Shown here one piece after another: positions 15,266-23,666 of a stretch of DNA of 64,000 nucleotides; the first letter of the stretch is position 1, and each line of letters begins with the position of its first letter. This DNA is from Micromonospora sp. WMMD961. GTDB lineage: Bacteria > Actinomycetota > Actinomycetes > Mycobacteriales > Micromonosporaceae. Under the pieces are notes generated by a model. That model was not told the DNA's origin. It saw only the letters and a program-made list of their open reading frames with translations, and searched no databases. Both the position numbers and the translations under genes were made by a program. The stretch spans positions 6,458,501 through 6,522,500 of the forward strand of contig NZ_JARUBJ010000002.1 of assembly GCF_029626145.1 (NCBI RefSeq), given 5' to 3'.

Positions 15266-16524
15266 CCACCACCGCCGTACGGAAGGACGACCCCGCGGCC
15301 GTCACACCGACGCCGACCGTCGGGGGCCACGCCCGCAACTACTGGAGCCGGGTACGCGGTGGCGACGTCGGCGCGCTACCGGCCGTGCTCGGCCTGATCG
15401 TGCTCTGCACCGTCTTCGCGGTCATGCGGCCGTCGTCGTTCCTGTCGGCCGGCAACTTCGCCAACCTCTTCACCCAGGGCGCGGCGGTCACGCTGATCGC
15501 GATGGGTCTGGTCTTCGTGCTGCTGCTCGGCGAGATCGACCTCTCCGCCGGCTTCGCCAGCGGCGTCTGCGCGGCGGTGCTGGCCAATGTGGTCACCGTC
15601 CTCGGCTACCCCTGGTGGGTCGCCGTGCTCGCCGCGATCGCCACCGGCCTGGTCATCGGCACCAGCCTCGGCCTGCTCGTCGCGAAGATCGGCATTCCGT
15701 CCTTCGTGGTCACCCTCGCCGGCTTCCTCGCCTTCCAGGGCATCGTGCTGCTGCTCGTGCAGGAGGGCACCAACATCTCCGTCCGGGACGAGGTGCTGGT
15801 CGCCATCGCCAACCGCAACCTCACACCCGTCCTGGGCTGGGCGCTGACGGCGCTCGCGGTCGTCGGCTACGCGGCGGTGCAACTGCTGCGGCACCGCAAC
15901 CGGTCGGCTCGCGGCCTGATCACCGACCCGATCGCGGTGGTGGTTCTGCGGATCGGTGGGCTCGCCGTCATCCTCGGCACGGCGGTGTACGTGCTCAACC
16001 TCGAACGCAGCCGCAACGTCCTGATCAGCTCACTCAAGGGCGTGCCGATCGTGGTGCCGATCATCGCCGTGCTGCTGATCGTGTGGACCTTCGTGCTCCA
16101 ACGCACCAGCTACGGTCGGCACATCTACGCCGTCGGCGGCAACCGGGAGGCCGCCCGCCGGGCCGGCATCGACGTCGACCGGATCCGGATCTCGGTCTTC
16201 ATGATCTGCTCGTCCATGGCGGCCGTCGGCGGCATCGTGGCGGCCAGCCGGGCCAACTCGGTCGACCCGAACACGGGGGGCAGTAACGTACTGCTCTACG
16301 CGGTCGGCGCGGCGGTGATCGGCGGTACCAGCCTCTTCGGCGGCAAGGGCCGCGTCCTCGATGCCGTGCTCGGCGGGGCGGTTGTCGCGGTCATCGAAAA
16401 CGGAATGGGCCTGATGGGGTACAGCGCGGGAGTCAAGTACGTGGTCACCGGCGTAGTCCTGCTGCTCGCTGCCAGCGTCGACGCTCTCTCCCGCCGCCGC
16501 GCGGCAGCCACCGGCACCCGCTGA
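15262..16524 (+). CDS. xylH: Sugar ABC transporter permease
   Basis: A 420-residue protein. ATG 15262 overlaps the xylG stop (ATGA) and has AGGAGG upstream. About ten hydrophobic segments are present. The ribose/xylose permease motif AMGLVFVLLLGEIDLSAGFA is clear, as is the C-terminal GGNREAARRAGIDVDRIRI coupling region followed by GTSLFGGKG. It forms the membrane channel with XylG and receives sugar from XylF. Confidence 0.92.
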   Translation: MTTTAVRKDDPAAVTPTPTVGGHARNYWSRVRGGDVGALPAVLGLIVLCTVFAVMRPSSFLSAGNFANLFTQGAAVTLIAMGLVFVLLLGEIDLSAGFASGVCAAVLANVVTVLGYPWWVAVLAAIATGLVIGTSLGLLVAKIGIPSFVVTLAGFLAFQGIVLLLVQEGTNISVRDEVLVAIANRNLTPVLGWALTALAVVGYAAVQLLRHRNRSARGLITDPIAVVVLRIGGLAVILGTAVYVLNLERSRNVLISSLKGVPIVVPIIAVLLIVWTFVLQRTSYGRHIYAVGGNREAARRAGIDVDRIRISVFMICSSMAAVGGIVAASRANSVDPNTGGSNVLLYAVGAAVIGGTSLFGGKGRVLDAVLGGAVVAVIENGMGLMGYSAGVKYVVTGVVLLLAASVDALSRRRAAATGTR

Positions 16525-16547
16525 CGCGCGCGGGAGGTAGCACCACG

Positions 16548-17729
16548 ATGCGCCCAGGACCGAGCCAGGACGACGTCAGACGGCAGAACCTCGGGGCCCT
16601 GCTGAGGCACGTACACGTCCACGGGGCGACCACGCGTGCCGAACTGACCACCACCCTGGGCCTCAACCGCAGCACCATCGGCGCGCTCACCGCCGACCTG
16701 AGCGCGGTGGGGCTGGTCAGCGAGGGGGCGCCGAAGGAGACCGGCCGGGCCGGACGACCGTCACTTGTCGTCCGGCCCGAGTCGGCCCGGGTCTACGCGT
16801 ACGCGTACTCGGTGGAGGTGGACCGGTTGCGCGCCGCGAGGATCGGGCTGGGTGGCGCGGTCCTGGACCGCCGCGAACTGGACCGACCTCGCGGACTCCT
16901 GGCCGCCGAGGCCGCACCGCTGTTGGCCGGCGCGGTCAAGGAGATGCAGCAGGTGGTTCCGCGCGACGCGATCTGCGTCGGCGCTGGTGTCGCGGTCTGC
17001 GGCATGGTCCGCCGAGACGACGGCCTGGTCCGGCTCGGTCCGACCACCGGCTGGGTGGACGAACCGATCGGCGCGGCCGTCGCCGACGAGTTGGGCATCG
17101 ACGTACCGGTCACTGTGGGCAACGTGGCCGACGTCGCCGCGTTCGCCGAGCACACCCGGGGTGTGGCGGCCGGCTGCGACAACGTCCTCTACCTGTACGG
17201 GGACGTCGGCGTGGGTGCCGGCATCATCGCTGGTGGCCGTCGACTGACCGGGCACGGCGGGTACGGCGGCGAGGTCGGACACATGAAGGTGGTCCGCGAC
17301 GGAAGGCCCTGTGAGTGCGGTGCCCGGGGCTGTTGGGAGACCGAGATCGGCGAGCACGGTCTCCTCCGCGCCGCCGGACGTTCCGACGCCCGGGGTCGAG
17401 ACGCGTTGCTGGAGGTCTTCGACGCCGCCGACCGGGGTGACGCCCGGGCACAGACGGCGGTCCGCCAGGCGGGCGACTGGCTCGGCTTCGGAGTCGCCAA
17501 CCTGGTGAACGTCTTCAACCCCGAGATGGTCATCTTCGGCGGCACCATGCGTGACCTCTACCTCGCCGCCGCCGCCCAGATCCGCAGCCGGCTGAATTCC
17601 AACGCGCTCGGCGCCTGCCTGGAGCACGTCCGGCTGCGCACGCCCAAACTGGGCGTGGACGCCCCGCTGATCGGGGCCGCCGAACTGGCCTTCGAACGGC
17701 TCCTCGCCGACCCCCTCGACGTGGGCTGA
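16548..17729 (+). CDS. ROK-family transcriptional regulator (XylR-like)
   Basis: A 393-residue protein. The N-terminal winged HTH is at about 10-65 (GATTRAELTTTLGLNRSTIG), followed by the ROK sugar-kinase fold. GGEVGHMKVV and the zinc motif CECGARGCWE are intact. It follows xylH by 23 bases, so the importer and its regulator are probably one unit. Xylose or another aldose is the likely effector, inferred from the neighbours. Confidence 0.9.
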   Translation: MRPGPSQDDVRRQNLGALLRHVHVHGATTRAELTTTLGLNRSTIGALTADLSAVGLVSEGAPKETGRAGRPSLVVRPESARVYAYAYSVEVDRLRAARIGLGGAVLDRRELDRPRGLLAAEAAPLLAGAVKEMQQVVPRDAICVGAGVAVCGMVRRDDGLVRLGPTTGWVDEPIGAAVADELGIDVPVTVGNVADVAAFAEHTRGVAAGCDNVLYLYGDVGVGAGIIAGGRRLTGHGGYGGEVGHMKVVRDGRPCECGARGCWETEIGEHGLLRAAGRSDARGRDALLEVFDAADRGDARAQTAVRQAGDWLGFGVANLVNVFNPEMVIFGGTMRDLYLAAAAQIRSRLNSNALGACLEHVRLRTPKLGVDAPLIGAAELAFERLLADPLDVG

Positions 17730-17748
17730 TCCGCGTACGCTGTCCGGC

Positions 17749-18045
17749 GTGGATGTCGAGTTGCGCGCCTCCGACGACGACCGCAACCGGGTGGTCGCCG
17801 AGCTGCACCGGCACACCGCGGCGGGTCGGCTGACCCTCGACGAGTTCTCCGAACGGGCCGGTGCGGTCTGGTCGGCACGCACCCTCGGCGACCTGGCTGC
17901 GCTGACCCGCGACCTGCCGGCCCTGTCCGGCCCGGCCGTCGGAGACGACACTGTCGGGCACGGGCGTCGGGAGCTGCTGATGCTCTTCGCCGCCGCCGCG
18001 ATCACCCTGCTGCTGCTCGGCGGCTTTCTCGCCGTCACACGCTGA
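17749..18045 (+). CDS. DUF1707 domain protein with C-terminal membrane helix
   Basis: A 98-residue protein from GTG 17749. RASDDDRNRVVAELHRHTAA and GRLTLDEFSERAGAVWSART are the DUF1707 signature (residues 4-55). A hydrophobic helix (LLMLFAAAAITLLLLGGFLA) lies near the C-terminus. DUF1707 is a small actinobacterial domain, often fused to membrane segments; its role is unknown. Confidence 0.85.
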   Translation: MDVELRASDDDRNRVVAELHRHTAAGRLTLDEFSERAGAVWSARTLGDLAALTRDLPALSGPAVGDDTVGHGRRELLMLFAAAAITLLLLGGFLAVTR

Positions 18046-18170
18046 TCCACGTCGCCAACCGGTGAACTGATCACGCGATCAGTCCGTACCAGTGAGCGGA
18101 CGGGCGGCCGGGAGGACATGGCCGCCCGGTCCAGACGCGATCCGGTCCGGACCGAGGAGGCACCACAGAC

Positions 18171-18911
18171 ATGGCACCGCTCAGATCCGCCCATCGCCGA
18201 CTGGGCAACCGGACCCACCGAGCGGCGATGCTGCTCATCGCGATCATCGCGGGGGTCGGCGTCCTGCCCGGCGTGGCCGTCGCCGCGCCCGCCGGCGGCC
18301 AGCAGCTCAATGCCGCCGACATGACACTGCTCAACGGGGTACGGCTGGCCGGGCTGTGGGAGATGCCAGCCGGCCAGATGGCCGCCGAGAAGGGGCAGTC
18401 CGCCAAGGTCCGGGAAATCGGCGCGGGCATCGCCAGCGAGCACCAGAGGCTCGACGAACTCGTCGTCGAGGCGGCCAACAAGTTGGGCGCGACGATCCCC
18501 AGCGAGCCGACCGCCGAGCAGAAGGGCTGGCTGGCGGAGATGCAGAAGGCCTCCGGCGCCCGGTTCGACCAGATCTTCGTCACCCGGCTCCGGGTCGCCC
18601 ACGGCAAGATCTTCCCGGTGATCGGCGCGGTACGGGCCAGCACCCGGGACGCCACCGTCCGCAAGCTCTGCGAGGACGCCAACGGCTTCGTCCAGCACCA
18701 CATGCAGATGCTGGAGAGCACCGGCCTGGTCCGCTGGCCGGAACTGCCGCCGGCCGCGCTGCCCGCCCCCGGTGAGGACGGGCTGCTGGCCGCCGCCTCA
18801 GCCAACTCCGGTCCGCAGGTCGGCGTCAGCAGCACAGTCGTCTGGCTGGTCTTCCTCGCCGCGTTGGGCACCGGCGGCATCGCCACCTACCGGATGCTGC
18901 GCCGCAGCTGA
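18171..18911 (+). CDS. Secreted/membrane-anchored DUF4142 protein
   Basis: A 246-residue protein from ATG 18171 (GAGGAG upstream). A signal peptide (AAMLLIAIIAGVGVLPGVAV) is followed by a DUF4142/ferritin-like helical domain (about 48-185) with conserved His in SEHQRLDEL, RVAHGKIF and FVQHHMQML. The C-terminus has a membrane helix (TVVWLVFLAALGTGGIATY) and a basic tail. The His-rich helices could bind metal. The function is unknown. Confidence 0.82.
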   Translation: MAPLRSAHRRLGNRTHRAAMLLIAIIAGVGVLPGVAVAAPAGGQQLNAADMTLLNGVRLAGLWEMPAGQMAAEKGQSAKVREIGAGIASEHQRLDELVVEAANKLGATIPSEPTAEQKGWLAEMQKASGARFDQIFVTRLRVAHGKIFPVIGAVRASTRDATVRKLCEDANGFVQHHMQMLESTGLVRWPELPPAALPAPGEDGLLAAASANSGPQVGVSSTVVWLVFLAALGTGGIATYRMLRRS

Positions 18912-18935
18912 CCTTGCCTTCGTTGGTGGCCCGGG

Positions 18936-19208
18936 TCAGCGGTCGACCTGGGTGAAGTCCCAGGAGTGCGGGGCGCGGGCCACCAACAGGGCGGGCGGAT
19001 CCGGCAACGGACGTGGGTTGCTGCGCCACTTCGAGATGACCACCACCCGATGGTCGGTGGACGAGAAGACCTCGCTGGAAACGTGGAGCGGGTCGTGTTC
19101 CAACTCGGGTAGCGCGGTGTCGCACACCCAGGTGATCAGATCCGCGACGCCGTACGCCTCGGCGCGCGCCTCCCACATCCGCACGATCATGTCCGTCGCC
19201 CCCGTCAC
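18936..19208 (-). CDS. Small conserved hypothetical protein downstream of tsaD
   Basis: A 90-residue protein. GTG 19208 overlaps the tsaD stop (GTGA), making it a likely fifth gene of the tsaE-region transcript. MIVRMWEARAEAYGVADLIT and VSSEVFSSTDHRVVVISKW could fold as a dimeric alpha-beta barrel (antibiotic-monooxygenase-like), but this is only an impression from length and pattern. The function is unknown. Confidence 0.7.
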   Translation of the reverse strand: MTGATDMIVRMWEARAEAYGVADLITWVCDTALPELEHDPLHVSSEVFSSTDHRVVVISKWRSNPRPLPDPPALLVARAPHSWDFTQVDR

Positions 19209-20251
19209 ACGCTGACCGTGGTCAACGGCAGCGCCGAGTCGGCCGGCAGGTCGAGTCGGCTCGGTGCGACCCCCGCAGCGACCAGGTGCGAACCGAGTGC
19301 GGCCACCATCGCGCCGTTGTCGGTGCACAGCTTGGGCCGGGGCACCCGGACCTGGATGCCGTACTTCTCGGCCCGCTGCTCGGCCAACGCCCGCAGCCGC
19401 GAATTGGCCGCCACGCCCCCGCCGATCACCAGGGTCTCGATGCCCTGCGCCCGGCAGGCGGCGAGCGCCTTGCTGGTCAGCACGTCACAGACCGCCTCCT
19501 GGAAGGACGCGGCGACGTCGGCCACCGGCACCGGCTCACCGGCACGCTGACGGGCCTCGACCCACCGGGCCACCGCCGTCTTCAGCCCGGAGAAGGAGAA
19601 GTCGTACCGGTGGGCGGCGAGATCCTTGGCGGCGGTCAGACCACGCGGGAAGGCGATCGAGGCGGCGTCACCGGCACGGGCTTCCCGGTCGATGGGCGGG
19701 CCGCCCGGGAACGGCAACCCGAGCAGCCGGGCGACCTTGTCGAACGCCTCGCCGGCCGCGTCGTCGATGGTGGCGCCCAGTGGGGTGACGCCTCGGGCCA
19801 GGTCGTCGACGAGCAGCAGGGACGAGTGGCCACCGGACACCAGCAGCGCGATGGCGGGCTCGGGCAGCGGGCCGTGTTCGAGGGTGTCCACCGCGACGTG
19901 GGCGGCAAGGTGGTTCACGCCGTACACGGGCTTCTCGGCGGCGAGCGCGTACCCCTTCGCGGCGGCGACACCTACCAGCAGCGCGCCGGCCAGACCGGGT
20001 CCGGAGGTGACCGCGATCGCGTCGATGTCGGCCAGGGTGACACCGGCCTCGGTCAGGGCCCGGTCCATGGTCGGCACGATGGCCTCCAGGTGTGCCCGGC
20101 TGGCCACCTCGGGCACCACGCCCCCGAACCGGGCGTGCTCCTCGACGCTGGAGGCGAGCGCGTCGGCCAGCAGGGTGTGCCCACGGACGATGCCGACGCC
20201 GGTCTCGTCGCAGGAGGTCTCGATGCCCAGGATCAGCGGTTCGTCAGCCAT
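19205..20251 (-). CDS. tsaD: tRNA N6-adenosine threonylcarbamoyltransferase TsaD
   Basis: A 348-residue protein starting MADEPLILGIETSCDETGVG (ATG 20251, inside the end of rimI by 8 bases). NHLAAHV carries the metal-binding His pair, and SGGHSSLLLV and FSFSGLKTAV are family blocks. It transfers the threonylcarbamoyl group to A37 of ANN-decoding tRNAs. tsaB, rimI and tsaD overlap in one operon. Confidence 0.96.
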   Translation of the reverse strand: MADEPLILGIETSCDETGVGIVRGHTLLADALASSVEEHARFGGVVPEVASRAHLEAIVPTMDRALTEAGVTLADIDAIAVTSGPGLAGALLVGVAAAKGYALAAEKPVYGVNHLAAHVAVDTLEHGPLPEPAIALLVSGGHSSLLLVDDLARGVTPLGATIDDAAGEAFDKVARLLGLPFPGGPPIDREARAGDAASIAFPRGLTAAKDLAAHRYDFSFSGLKTAVARWVEARQRAGEPVPVADVAASFQEAVCDVLTSKALAACRAQGIETLVIGGGVAANSRLRALAEQRAEKYGIQVRVPRPKLCTDNGAMVAALGSHLVAAGVAPSRLDLPADSALPLTTVSV

Positions 20252-20726
20252 GGTCGTGTGGTCCGTCCCCGGTCGGCTCGGCGTCGCGCCGCATGACCAG
20301 CGCGTCGGTGTTGCTCGGTTGGTAGTAGCCGCGCCGCACCCCGATCGGCTCGAACCCGTACGTCGCGTAGAGCCGCTGGGCGGCGACGTTGTCCACGGCG
20401 ACCTCCAACAGGGTGCTGCGGGTCTCGCGGCGGGCCGCCTCGGCGAGCAGGTCCTCCAGCAGGGCGCGGCCCACACCACGCCGCTGGGCGTCCCGGCGGA
20501 CGGCGATGTTCTGCACCCACACCTCGTCCGGAGGAACCCCGGCGAGCCCGGCGTAACCGAGCACCGCGCCGTCCTCGTCGACGGCGACCCGGTAGTGGTG
20601 CCCGTTCGCCAACTCGCTCCAGAACATGCCGGGGGACCACTGCTCGGCGCCGAAGAGGTCCGCCTCGATCGGCAGCACGTCGTCGATGTGCCACCAGCGG
20701 AACGGGACGAGCCGTGCCGTCGTCAC
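20244..20726 (-). CDS. rimI: Ribosomal protein S18-alanine N-acetyltransferase (RimI-like)
   Basis: A 160-residue GNAT enzyme. AVRRDAQRRGVGRALLEDLL is the acetyl-CoA binding motif A, and YATYGFEPIGVRRGYY is the usual C-terminal block. The start is GTG 20726, overlapping the tsaB stop by 4 bases. Position between tsaB and tsaD is the standard RimI setting, although other N-terminal acetylation targets are possible. Confidence 0.9.
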   Translation of the reverse strand: MTTARLVPFRWWHIDDVLPIEADLFGAEQWSPGMFWSELANGHHYRVAVDEDGAVLGYAGLAGVPPDEVWVQNIAVRRDAQRRGVGRALLEDLLAEAARRETRSTLLEVAVDNVAAQRLYATYGFEPIGVRRGYYQPSNTDALVMRRDAEPTGDGPHDHG

Positions 20727-21400
20727 GGCAGGACCGGTTTGCGGCCGGTCGCCGCCACCGCGTCGGGGCGGCGCAGGTAGAGCGGGGTGAGCCGCTCGCT
20801 GGGCGCACCCGACCGGATCCGCTCGGCGGCGAGCAGCGCCAGCACGGTGGCGTCCGGGTACCGGGGCTCGACCCGCACGGGCAGGTCCAGGGTCTCGGCG
20901 TACCGGTGCGCTCCGTCGCCGACCGCGATCGTCGCACCCAACTCCCGGGCACGCACCGCGGCCACCGCCGGCGTCGAAACCTCAGGCCCGACGATCCGCT
21001 GGCCGGCGCCGTCGTAGACGGCCCAGTAGAGCTCCTTGCGCCGGGCGTCGCTGGCGGCCAACACCGGCTCACCGGACGCCGCCGGGTAGCCGACGGCGTC
21101 CAACGAGCAGACACCGTACGTGGGGATGCCGAGCACCTGCCCCATCGTCGCGGCGGTGACCAGGCCGACCCGCAGCCCGGTGAACGGCCCGGGGCCGAGC
21201 CCGGCGACGATGGCGGTCAGGTCACGTGGGCGCGCGTCGGCGTCGGCGAGGACCGCGTCCACCTGGGGGGCGAGCAGTTCGCCGTGCGCGCGGGCATCGA
21301 CCGTGCACCGGTGCGCCCGGGACACCACACCGTCCGCCGAGACCTCCAGCAGCGCTGCGGTCACCGCAGGGGTCGAGCTGTCCACCACGAGTACGAGCAC
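20723..21400 (-). CDS. tsaB: tRNA threonylcarbamoyladenosine biosynthesis protein TsaB
   Basis: A 225-residue ASKHA-fold protein: MLVLVVDSSTPAVTAALLE at the N-terminus and VAGLGPGPFTGLRVGL are diagnostic. It is the non-catalytic partner of TsaD in t6A synthesis. It is the first gene of tsaB-rimI-tsaD and is divergent from the HTH gene across a gap holding a 58-bp palindrome. Confidence 0.95.
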   Translation of the reverse strand: MLVLVVDSSTPAVTAALLEVSADGVVSRAHRCTVDARAHGELLAPQVDAVLADADARPRDLTAIVAGLGPGPFTGLRVGLVTAATMGQVLGIPTYGVCSLDAVGYPAASGEPVLAASDARRKELYWAVYDGAGQRIVGPEVSTPAVAAVRARELGATIAVGDGAHRYAETLDLPVRVEPRYPDATVLALLAAERIRSGAPSERLTPLYLRRPDAVAATGRKPVLP

Positions 21401-21513
21401 GGTAAGCCAGCCTAGCCGCCCCGCCGCGGCCCTCCGTCACGCCCCGCCCTCACCCGTCACCCGGGGCGGCAGGCGGGCGGGCGGCGCACGCCGCACCTCG
21501 GGGGCAGGACTCG

Positions 21514-21571
21514 CTGTTGAGCGTGATTCCGCTGTGGCATCTAGATGCCACAGCGGAATCACGTTCAACAG
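21514..21571. repeat. 58-bp near-perfect palindrome between tsaB and an HTH gene
   Basis: Arms of 29 bases (21514-21542 and 21543-21571) are reverse complements with one mismatch and no spacer. The centre is GGCATCTAGATGCC and the outer part begins CTGTTGAGCG. It lies 89 bases upstream of the HTH gene start in a divergent promoter region. It could be an operator for that HTH protein, a cruciform, or a mobile palindrome. It shares no clear sequence with the 7019/44564 element. Confidence 0.85.
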
Positions 21572-21659
21572 AACAAGGCACTCCCACCCGAGACACCGAC
21601 ACAGTCAGCAATCCGGCTCAGCGGTGTCGGTGCCGGTTCGCCTGGTCCACCATGCCAGG

Positions 21660-22364
21660 ATGCCGTCCGCTCGCCTCGTCACCCTGCTCGGCGCCGTAGT
21701 GCGAGGCGAGCGGCAGCTGCGCGAACTGACCCAACGTCAACTCGCCGAACTCGCCCAGGTCAGCCAGACAGCGATCGCCCGGATCGAGCGCGGCGACCGT
21801 GCACCCAACATCCCGGTGCTGGAACGACTGCTCGCCGCGATGGATGTGCAGTTGGTCGTCGGGGTCGAACCGCTGGACGCGCACCTCGATGCCCGCATCG
21901 ACGACCTGGCGGCGCGGCCCATCGCCGAGCGGATCGAGGCGCTCGGCCTGGATGACCTGCTGGACCGGCTTCCCGATCTTCCGCCGGTGATCACCGGAAG
22001 CACCGCCGCGTTGTTGCAGGGTGCGCCGGTGCCGGTCGAGGCGCTGGAGATCGTCCTGCGCTGGCAGGACTCCAAGCTGTTCACCCGCTGGCTGGAGGCG
22101 AACTACGGCCAGCGGTGGAACGCCCGCTGGAGTGAGTTCGGCGGGATCTGGTTGGAGCCGGAGGAGCCGGGCGAGCACCGGTGGTCGACCACGTACGGCG
22201 AGATCAGGGCCACCATGTGCGACGAGCTGCCCGAGACGATCGAGGTGTGCCACGGCCGGCGGAGTTACCAGGTGGTGCCGTTGGTCGAGCTGGAGCTGAC
22301 CGACGCCCGCACCGCCGAGTTGCTGCGCCGCTACCGGGACCGGCAGCTGACCAGCGGGAGCTGA
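21660..22364 (+). CDS. XRE-family HTH protein fused to a nucleotidyltransferase-like domain
   Basis: A 234-residue protein from ATG 21660; the frame is open upstream but looks non-coding. The N-terminal XRE HTH (about 15-70) reads LTQRQLAELAQVSQTAIARI then ERGDRAPNIPVLERLL. The C-terminal domain starts at ITGSTAALLQGAPVPVEALE, which resembles the first motif of MNT/AbiEii-type nucleotidyltransferases. The following DxD-like pair is not evident, so it may be degenerate. RSYQVVPLVELELTDARTAE is its last recognisable block. A single-chain toxin-antitoxin-like regulator is one reading. No partner gene is adjacent. Confidence 0.65.
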   Translation: MPSARLVTLLGAVVRGERQLRELTQRQLAELAQVSQTAIARIERGDRAPNIPVLERLLAAMDVQLVVGVEPLDAHLDARIDDLAARPIAERIEALGLDDLLDRLPDLPPVITGSTAALLQGAPVPVEALEIVLRWQDSKLFTRWLEANYGQRWNARWSEFGGIWLEPEEPGEHRWSTTYGEIRATMCDELPETIEVCHGRRSYQVVPLVELELTDARTAELLRRYRDRQLTSGS

Positions 22365-22366
22365 GC

Positions 22367-23068
22367 TCAGCCGGCGGTGCGCTCCCAGTCGATGGTGGGC
22401 AGGCCGGCATCGGCGAGAGCCTTGTTGGCCGCGCTGAACGGACGGCTGCCGAGGAAGCCACGCGGGTTCATCGGGCTGGGATGGCCGGCCTCCAGCACCA
22501 CGTGCTGCGGGTTGGTGACCAGGGCGGCCTTCTTGCGGGCGTAGCCACCCCAGAGCAGGAAGACAACCCGGTCCGGTGCCGCGTCCAGCGCCCGGATGGT
22601 CGCGTCGGTGAACTCCTCCCAGCCGGCGTTGGCGTGCGAGCCCGGGGTTGCCTGGCGGACGGTCAGCACCGCGTTGAGCAGCAACACACCCTGGGCGGCC
22701 CAGCCATCGAGGTTGCCGCTGCGCGGCTTGGGAACGCCGACGTCCTCACCCAACTCCTTGAAGACGTTGCGCAACGACGGCGGCACGGTCACACCGTCGC
22801 GGACGCTGAAGCTCAACCCGTGCGCCTGCCCGGCCCGGTGGTAGGGGTCCTGCCCGAGGATCAGCACCCGGGTGGCCTGCGGCGGGCACAGCCGGTACGC
22901 CGAGAACAGGTCCTCCACCGGCGGGAAGACGGTCTGCGTCGCGTATTCGCGGGCGACGAACTCGCCGAGCGCGGCGGTGCGCGGCGCGTCCAGGTGCGGG
23001 GTGAGCACGGCACGCCACTGCTCCGGCAGCAGGGCCAACAGATCCAGGGCGGGGGCGTCGTCGGGCAT
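22367..23068 (-). CDS. ung: Uracil-DNA glycosylase
   Basis: A 233-residue family-1 UDG from ATG 23068 (GAGAGG upstream). Catalytic GQDPYHRAGQAHGLSFSV, GVLLLNAVLTV and GHPSPMNPRGFLGSRPFS are intact. It removes uracil from DNA at the first step of base excision repair. It is convergent with the HTH gene, whose stop is only 2 bases away. Confidence 0.97.
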   Translation of the reverse strand: MPDDAPALDLLALLPEQWRAVLTPHLDAPRTAALGEFVAREYATQTVFPPVEDLFSAYRLCPPQATRVLILGQDPYHRAGQAHGLSFSVRDGVTVPPSLRNVFKELGEDVGVPKPRSGNLDGWAAQGVLLLNAVLTVRQATPGSHANAGWEEFTDATIRALDAAPDRVVFLLWGGYARKKAALVTNPQHVVLEAGHPSPMNPRGFLGSRPFSAANKALADAGLPTIDWERTAG

Positions 23069-23135
23069 CAGGAACCTCTCACAGCGCGGGTCGGTCCCCC
23101 GCACTCTAGGCATCGGGTACGACACCGGAAGGCCC

Positions 23136-23207
23136 AGCCCGGATCGGCGAGGCGCCGACTAGCCCGGATCGGCGAGGCGCCGACTAGCCCAGGTCGGCGA
23201 GGCGCCT
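23136..23207. repeat. 25-bp tandem repeat duplicating the 3' end of tsaE
   Basis: Copies at 23136-23160 and 23161-23185 are identical, and a diverged third copy at 23186-23207 is the coding one. Each downstream copy re-encodes the end of tsaE, including a TAG stop (R-L-A-D-P-G-stop on the minus strand). Thus the last codons of tsaE have been duplicated twice just past the stop. Confidence 0.85.
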
Positions 23208-23666
23208 AGCCCAGTCGCCACCGACCGGGTCCAGCTCGACGACGCGGGTGTCGTCGTCGCGGCGGTCGATCCGGACCCGCAGGTGCGCGTCGACCAACTG
23301 CTCCACCAGGCCCTCGCCCCACTCCACCACCGTCACCGAGTCGTCCACGGACGCGTCGAGGTCCAGGTCGTCGATCTCGGCGCGCGGGTCGGTGGCATCC
23401 CCCAGCCGGTACGCGTCGGCGTGCACCAGAGCCACCTGGCCAGCCCGGGCCGGGTCGGGGCGGTGCACCCGAGCGATCACGAACGTCGGCGAGGTGACGT
23501 CCCCGAGGACGCCGAGCCCGGCGCCGATGCCCTGCGTGAGCGCGGTCTTGCCGGCGCCCAGCGGGCCGGTCAACAGCACCAGGTCGCCGGCGCGCAGCAG
23601 CCCGGCGAGGCGTCGGCCGAACTCCCGGGTGTCCTCGACGGTCGGCAGCTTGACGACGTGACTCAC
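23184..23666 (-). CDS. tsaE: tRNA threonylcarbamoyladenosine biosynthesis ATPase TsaE
   Basis: A 160-residue P-loop protein: Walker A TGPLGAGKTALTQGIGAGLG, then VTSPTFVIARVH and VTVVEWGEGL. It resets the TsaBD complex during t6A synthesis. The start at 23666 overlaps the hydrolase stop by 4 bases. The C-terminus (WARRLADLG) lies in the tandem repeat. Confidence 0.95.
   Translation of the reverse strand: MSHVVKLPTVEDTREFGRRLAGLLRAGDLVLLTGPLGAGKTALTQGIGAGLGVLGDVTSPTFVIARVHRPDPARAGQVALVHADAYRLGDATDPRAEIDDLDLDASVDDSVTVVEWGEGLVEQLVDAHLRVRIDRRDDDTRVVELDPVGGDWARRLADLG

Noticed and set aside
16761..18701. A 646-codon minus-strand frame opposite the ROK, DUF1707 and DUF4142 genes
   Set aside because: It is antisense to three supported genes and has no domain.
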